Source of the DNA: Datisca glomerata
Lineage: Eukaryota > Streptophyta > Magnoliopsida > Cucurbitales > Datiscaceae
Length of the DNA: 64,000 nucleotides
NCBI GenBank assembly: GCA_003255025.1
Contig: QANY01003844.1
Coordinates: 434,001 to 498,000 of the forward strand
Direction of reading: 5' to 3'
Shown piece after piece: positions 59,318 through 64,000 of the stretch. Every line of letters starts with the position of its first letter. The first letter of the stretch is position 1. A program made the position numbers and the translations under genes. The notes under the pieces were generated by a model, which made no database searches, was not told the DNA's origin, and was given only the letters and a program-made list of their open reading frames with translations.

Positions 59318-60077
59318 ATGGCTTGCGTTTTATATTTAACTCTCAAGGTGCTTTTGTGAGTGGCAGACAGATTTAGAAAAATATTCTTGTTGCTCAAGAA
59401 GTCTCTATCATATTAAGTAGAAGAAGAAGAGCGGAAAGATATCTGTTATTACCATCAAAACTGATATGACTAAGGCATACAATAGGTTTAATTGAGTGTT
59501 TTTGAAGAGTTTGTTAATTAAAATGGGTTTTAATAAAAACTTTATAGAATGAATTCCCACTTGTTTTAATGCTGTTAAATGTAACATTTTAATCAATGGT
59601 AGTACTAATGTACTCATCACTCCTACTAGAGGGTTAAGGCAAGGAGATCTATTATCACCTTATATCTTTATTTTTGAAGTTGATTGTTTATCTAAATGCT
59701 TGGATAAAGCTGTTAGAGATGGTAGAAATAAAGTAATAATGGTATAAAGAAATAGTCCTCCTATATCATTTGTATTTTTGTTGATGGTAGTCTTTTCTTT
59801 ACCACCGATGACATGGTCATCAGATTAAGTCTAGTAAAACTTCAGTTTTGTTTAGTTAGAATGTCAGTATTAGTAAACAGCATGATCTTGCTGCAATTTT
59901 TAAGTTGCGTAGCTAGCTATTTCAGAATGCAGAGATCAATATCTAGGCTTGCCTACTGATTAGAGTATGTGCTTCAAAGTCTACTATGTTTGATATGCTT
60001 ATTGTAAGGATGGATAATAAGACTGCATTATGGAAAGCTAGTTTATTGTCTGAAGGAGGTAAGCAAATTCTTCTTGA
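59318..60077 (+). pseudogene. LINE reverse transcriptase fragment
   Basis: GAFVSGRQI.KNILVAQEVS, ITIKTDMTKAYNRFN (motif A), VLITPTRGLRQGDLLSPYIF (motif B, 59616-59670), EVDCLSKCLDKAVRDGRNK, FTTDDMVIRLS-like motif C with worn residues (59800-59825), and MFDMLIVRMDNKTALWKASL with LSEGGKQILLDT (the block after motif D/E). Three LINE copies in this window are in differing states; this one is the most diverged. Sequence changes at the CACTACTAG end (60078). Confidence 0.8.
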
Positions 60078-60249
60078 CACTACTAGAAAATAGATCATTC
60101 ACAACAGTAGGAAAAAATCATAGATGACTGTGTTTATTTTGTATCGTAAATAATGAGAATCGAAGAAACTGTCATGAGAAACTGAGGTAGCGGAAGCTTT
60201 AATGATGTAGGCTATAATTAGCAAATTTTTTGAAGGTCAAGTGTTATTT
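60078..60249. other. Possible CACTA-like end
   Basis: CACTACTAGAAAATAG at 60078 begins where LINE similarity ends. Many plant CACTA elements begin CACTACTAGAAA. No second end found; it may be a truncated element. Confidence 0.3.
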
Positions 60250-60610
60250 TTAATATAATTTTATCATTTTTAGAATTTTAGTTGTGGTTATTTATTTTCC
60301 TTGTTTAGATGATAATTATTCCATGTATGGTAGTATATGGATGGGTTAGTTTTAGAATGTTTTAACTAGCATTTTAGGGTTTTTTGAAACCTTTAAATAA
60401 GCTCCTATTGTATAATTCATTTTAAGAGTTGATTAATAAAAAAAATGAGAGTTTTCTCTATTCATTTTTCAAACTTTCGGTATTAGTGCGTGAAATCAAC
60501 AAAATATTGGTGCTTGTCTTTCTGATATTCGTGTGTGAATTGACAGATTAATAGAATGATATTGTTAATATTCCGTACATGTCTCTCTCATTAAAACTTC
60601 TGGTACATCA
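60250..60610 (+). repeat. Copia LTR, right part, with primer site
   Basis: TATA-like CCTTTAAATAAGCTCC at about 60390; the end CTTCTGGTACATCA is followed by GTTGATATCAGAACCAAC (60611-60628), close to the initiator-methionine primer site TTGGTATCAGAGCCA. The left edge is unknown. Cut off at about 60636, where minus-strand copia RT starts. Confidence 0.5.
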
Positions 60611-60636
60611 GTTGATATCAGAACCAACATTGTGAT

Positions 60637-60753
60637 TGATGGAGCCAAGGAGACGCCTAGTTCACTGTCAATGAAAGAATCAATCTCGATGTTCTTTTCT
60701 TAATAACAAGGCTAAAGATGTCATCACAGTCTTGGCCAGACTGATGATGAAAG
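60637..60753 (-). pseudogene. Copia RT, piece after the hAT insertion
   Basis: Minus strand FHHQSGQDCDDIFSLVIKKR then TSRLILSLTVN.ASPWLHQ, the RT block that follows LVAKGF in copia (FHQ..G.DY.ETFSPV.K). It continues directly from 62846 if the hAT element and one copy of its target duplication are removed. Confidence 0.8.
60746..60753. repeat. hAT target-site duplication (left)
   Basis: GATGAAAG; the right copy at 62846-62853 is GATGAAGC (6 of 8 identical). hAT elements make 8-bp duplications. Confidence 0.65.
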
Positions 60754-62845
60754 TAAGGGTGTTCAACGGTCAGTCTGGTTAGATTTTTAGAGGAAAAAAA
60801 GACCAGACAGAAAATCACGGTCCTCCTATATGGAAGACCGAACGGACCATAAATCTGAAAAAAATCTGGACCGGCCAGACCAAGACTCAACGGTCGGTTC
60901 GGACAGACTTAACAGACTAAATACCTATTTTACAATAAATATGTTATTTAACATTAAAGAAAAATCTTGGCTAGGAGTTCCACATATCTAAACATATCCA
61001 AACTTCAAAGTACTAATATCCAACATTTAAAAATATCCAAAGTTCAAAGTATTAATATCTAACATTCAAACATATTTAAACTCCAAAATATAAATAATAA
61101 TATCCAACATTCAAATATCTAAAAAAAAGTAAATCAGAAAGACAACAAAGCATAGAAGTTCATCCTTCTACAGTCTTCAATCACATCATGCAATGGTAAT
61201 GACAGCCTCCTCTTGCATCTTGATACATTCTATTCACATGAAGATAATGAGTTCAGAAACATGAAGATAATGAGTTCAAGACATGTAAAAAATATAAATA
61301 ATAATATATAAATGAGTTACCTTAAGCTATTTCCACAATATCTTGTAATGTCTCATTGAGATTAATATACACAGGTTTACTCAGAATCCAATTTTATGCA
61401 CATATAAGAGCTTCAATAGTTTTCAAAGTTCCAGTAGACATCTCCTTGTGATGTAACTGTCACTGGTGTTGGAAAGTTTGAAGGTTTTTGACTGCATAAC
61501 CATAGATGACCATATGTCATTAAGTTTGCAAGTTTAGGAAAATGAAGGAAATTATAATATTGAAAATTTCAATGTCATTTGTTTCCATTTTCGATTTTTG
61601 AAGGTTTGACCACAATTACAATGTCATCAATTTAGTTTCTTTCCCTTTTCAATTTTTTTTCTATAAATAAAGAAGTGAAATATGAGCAACCATTTTTCAC
61701 AATGATGAGCATAATATGGTGGACAAAGAAATACAACATGCATGAGTCGTTATTGGACAGTTTTGAAATACCGATTCTATTTTTTCATTTAGCAATAAGC
61801 ACTGCCAGTACACAATTATGATTTCAGTAGAAGGATGTCTAACAAACTAAATGAACTTACAAGTGCAAACCCGTATTCACAACTTCTGCTTGACATATAT
61901 AAATGCAAATATATATACAGTAACACCAATGACCCAATAGAATATGCAAATATCATTAAAATACAATCAATAAGAATATGCAAACATCATTAAAAGACAA
62001 TCAATAAGAATATGAAAACATCATTAAAACTCAACTTTGTTTCTGCTCTGAGATCTAACCTGCAATTCTACAAAGACTTGAGATTTGGAAAAAGAACAGA
62101 ACAATAGAATCACTGAATTTCACATTTAAGAGATTTACTTTTATAAATCAGGTGCATATAACAGAAAAAGTCATCCTCACAGTAGAGTTGGAAAAAGAAC
62201 AGAGCAACAAACATAATCATAGTAGAGTTGGAACCCTCAATCTTACCTAGATGAAGAATGAGGTGTCTGGCGTCGTGAGAGAGAGAGAGGGGGAGAGGAG
62301 GCATCATGGCTCGTGAGCTGAGGGAGAGGGAGATGGTCTGAGCTGAGGGAGAGGGAGAGGCGAGAGGAGGCGTCGTGACTTGTGAGTTGAGGGAGAGGGA
62401 GAGAGTCTGAGCTGAGGGAGAGGGCTCGTGACCCGTAAGCTGAGGGAGAGGGTCTAAGCTGAGGGAGAAGGAGAGGCTTCGTAACTCGTGAACTGAGGGA
62501 GAGGGAGAGGCGAGAGTAGGCTCGTGACCCGTGAGCTGAGGGAGAGGGAGAGGGTCTGAGCTGAGGGAGGCTGGAGAGGGAGAGTCGAGACTCGAGAAGA
62601 CTGGAGGCGAGATGCGTGAGGGAGAGAAGAGAACTAACCTAAAACCCTAAATATATATATATAATACGGTTGGTCCGGTCGGGTCGGTCCAGAACTAACA
62701 AAAATTCTGGACTGGTTCGAACTTTTGGTCCTCTCTAAAAGGAGTACTGAACCGACCATTAACAAGAAAAAAACTGTCCAGACCAACTAAATTTAGTTCA
62801 GACCGGTTCAGACTAAATGGTCTGGAGGGTTTTTGAACACCCCTA
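60754..62845. mobile_element. Non-autonomous hAT-type transposon, 2092 bp
   Basis: Terminal inverted repeats TAAGGGTGTTCAA (left) and, reading inwards from the right, TAGGGGTGTTCAA (12 of 13 match). Near both ends are sets of CAGTCTGG, GGACCGG/CCGGTCC and ACGGTC words (60760-60900, 62670-62830). The middle holds AT-rich short repeats (60990-61130; 61930-62040) and a GA-rich array (62270-62640). No transposase ORF (no hAT dimerisation block) was found. It interrupts copia RT coding sequence. Confidence 0.78.
62270..62640. repeat. GA-rich minisatellite in the hAT element
   Basis: Irregular 40-55 bp units built from GTGAGCTGAGGGAGAGGGAG, AGGCGAGAGGAGGCGTCGTG and AGGGTCTGAGCTGAGGG. Purine-rich on the plus strand over about 370 bp. 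Confidence 0.8.
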
Positions 62846-62853
62846 GATGAAGC
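62846..62853. repeat. hAT target-site duplication (right)
   Basis: GATGAAGC, see the left copy at 60746-60753. Confidence 0.65.
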
Positions 62854-64000
62854 CTTTAGCAACCAATATAGATTTTTAGAGAGTGACCCACCTTGATTGT
62901 ACTTTAACTTAAACACCCACTTACAACTAATGATAGACTTGTTAGGTGGTCGAGTACCTTATTGCTGAACAACAGAGAACTCTTTAGCCATATCTGCTTT
63001 CCAAGTAGAGGATTTATATGCCTGAGTGTAAGACATAATATCTGTAATTCTAGTAGTGTATAACTTCTTTTAGAGATCTCTTATTTATCCTTCATCTGCA
63101 TGGGACGGACGTCATTCACAATAGGTATAGCAAGAGTAGTTGGTAAAGGCTGTAGGCAAAATAGGTGTGGAGTTGTGAATATCTGAAGGTGAAGAGTGAA
63201 AATGAGATAGAAACATAACATTCTACAATAGAATTCTGTGAGACAGAAGAAGAAAGATGTAGATAAGTCAAGATAATGGATCTTAGGTGGTAGAAGAAGA
63301 CGAAGATGTGTTGGTGACAGAAAAAGTGGGGAAGTGAAGTTTAAAAGCAAATGGAAACAAGGTTTCAGCAAATATAACTGGTCTTGAAATCAACATCTTA
63401 TTAGTAAGAAAATTGTGAAACAAATATCCCTTATACCCAAGAGTATAGCCCACAAAAATGAATTGAGAGATTTTAGGTTGCTACTTATGAAAATTATAAG
63501 TTTGAGAATAGGATAGCATGCACACCCAAAGATCTTGAGATGAGAAAAGTCAGGTGCATTGCCAAACAGTCTTCGAAAAGGTGACGAGTTGTAAATAGTT
63601 ATGGAAGAAATTTTGTTGAAAAGAAAAATCACAATTAAAAAGACATGAAACCAAGATCTAAGAGGAATAAAAGCTTTGGACATGAGGGCCAAAGTTGTGT
63701 AAGCAAGATGTCTATGTCTATCTCAACTACCCCATTTTGTTCAGGAGTATATAAACATGATTTTGATGTAAAATACAATGGGAATCAAGAAGAGATCTAA
63801 ACTGAGCACTAGTATACTGCCCCCACCATCAGATTTATGGACTCTAAAAGGCACTGATAACACTTTCTCAATATAAGGTTTAAACTTGTAGAAAATAGAA
63901 TAACATTAGATTTATGAAACATATGAAAAATCTATGTGTATTTTGACATATCATCTATGAAAGAAACATAGTACTGATAACTAGCATAAGAAGTGATCGG
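62846..64000 (-). pseudogene. Ty1-copia pol (integrase to RT start), continues past the window
   Basis: Minus strand from 64000: YYVSFIDDMSKYTWIF-like block with the first integrase Asp, FYKFKPYIEKVLSVPFRVHK, SDGGGQYTSAQFRSLL (second Asp), TTLALMSKAFIPLRSW, VIFLFNKISSITIYNSSPFR, LFGNAPDFSHLKIFGCACYP (63560-63500), then after a variable linker MAKEFSVVQQ.GTRPPNKSI and ISCKWVFKLKYNQGGSLSKN (62980-62880) and LVAKGF at the hAT edge. Stops and indels. Together with 60637-60753 it is one copia split by the hAT element. The catalytic Glu block (NG..ER.HR) is damaged. Confidence 0.85.

Noticed and set aside
63081..63371. 96-codon minus-strand frame
   Set aside because: It is the variable linker between copia integrase and RT and not a separate gene; covered by the copia entry.

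Overview
This window looks like a gene-poor, repeat-rich stretch of a flowering-plant nuclear genome, probably a eudicot. The evidence is an AT-rich background, GT-AG introns, and plant-type CACTA, Ty1-copia, Ty3-gypsy, L1-type LINE, hAT and Helitron-like remains. I see no rRNA, tRNA or CRISPR array and no bacterial operon. Almost every recognisable coding stretch is a broken transposable-element gene, read from protein motifs spread over several frames. I cannot name the species. Family calls are by eye, with no database search.

Layout. 1-3.3 kb: CACTA transposase (TNP2-like) and its second gene (TNPA-like), then a G-rich 110-bp minisatellite. 3.3-8.7 kb: AT-rich sequence with a possible Helitron. 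8.7-16.9 kb: a minus-strand LINE split by a 6-kb gypsy element (10009-15994) that has both LTRs and a 5-bp target duplication (CATGA) but has lost RT, RNase H and integrase. 17.2-19.0 kb: a decayed intron-containing coiled-coil ORF. 19.0-21.8 kb: a second truncated copy of the same gypsy family. 21.8-22.4 kb: a CACTA end carrying what looks like a captured first exon. 24.2-25.5 kb: two tandem Helitron-like copies, the second with a sequence ambiguity (N). 25.6-29.8 kb: gypsy LTR, minisatellites, gypsy RT and a LINE RT. 30.5-39.3 kb: a series of copia LTRs and primer sites, then a copia gag-pol relic. 39.4-43.75 kb: the 3' half of an Athila-like gypsy with an extra ORF and its 3' LTR. 43.76-46.3 kb: copia RT-RNase H with its LTR, then two opposed gypsy gag pieces. 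48.6-51.5 kb: a Tork-like copia with its 3' LTR. 53.7-58.2 kb: CACTA-like ends, perhaps nested, around spliced gene fragments. 59.3-64 kb: LINE RT, a copia LTR, and a minus-strand copia pol split by a 2.1-kb hAT-type element with a near-perfect target duplication.

The only candidate for an intact host gene is a 54-codon, lysine/proline-rich ORF on the minus strand (58846-58682), with a TATA box in a suitable place. The nested insertions give a relative order: the LINE is older than gypsy copy 1, and the copia pol is older than the hAT element. I found no convincing undescribed biological system. The most useful leads are the small gene, the two apparent gene-fragment captures in CACTA elements, the deleted gypsy element, and the tandem Helitron-like pair with its ambiguous base.
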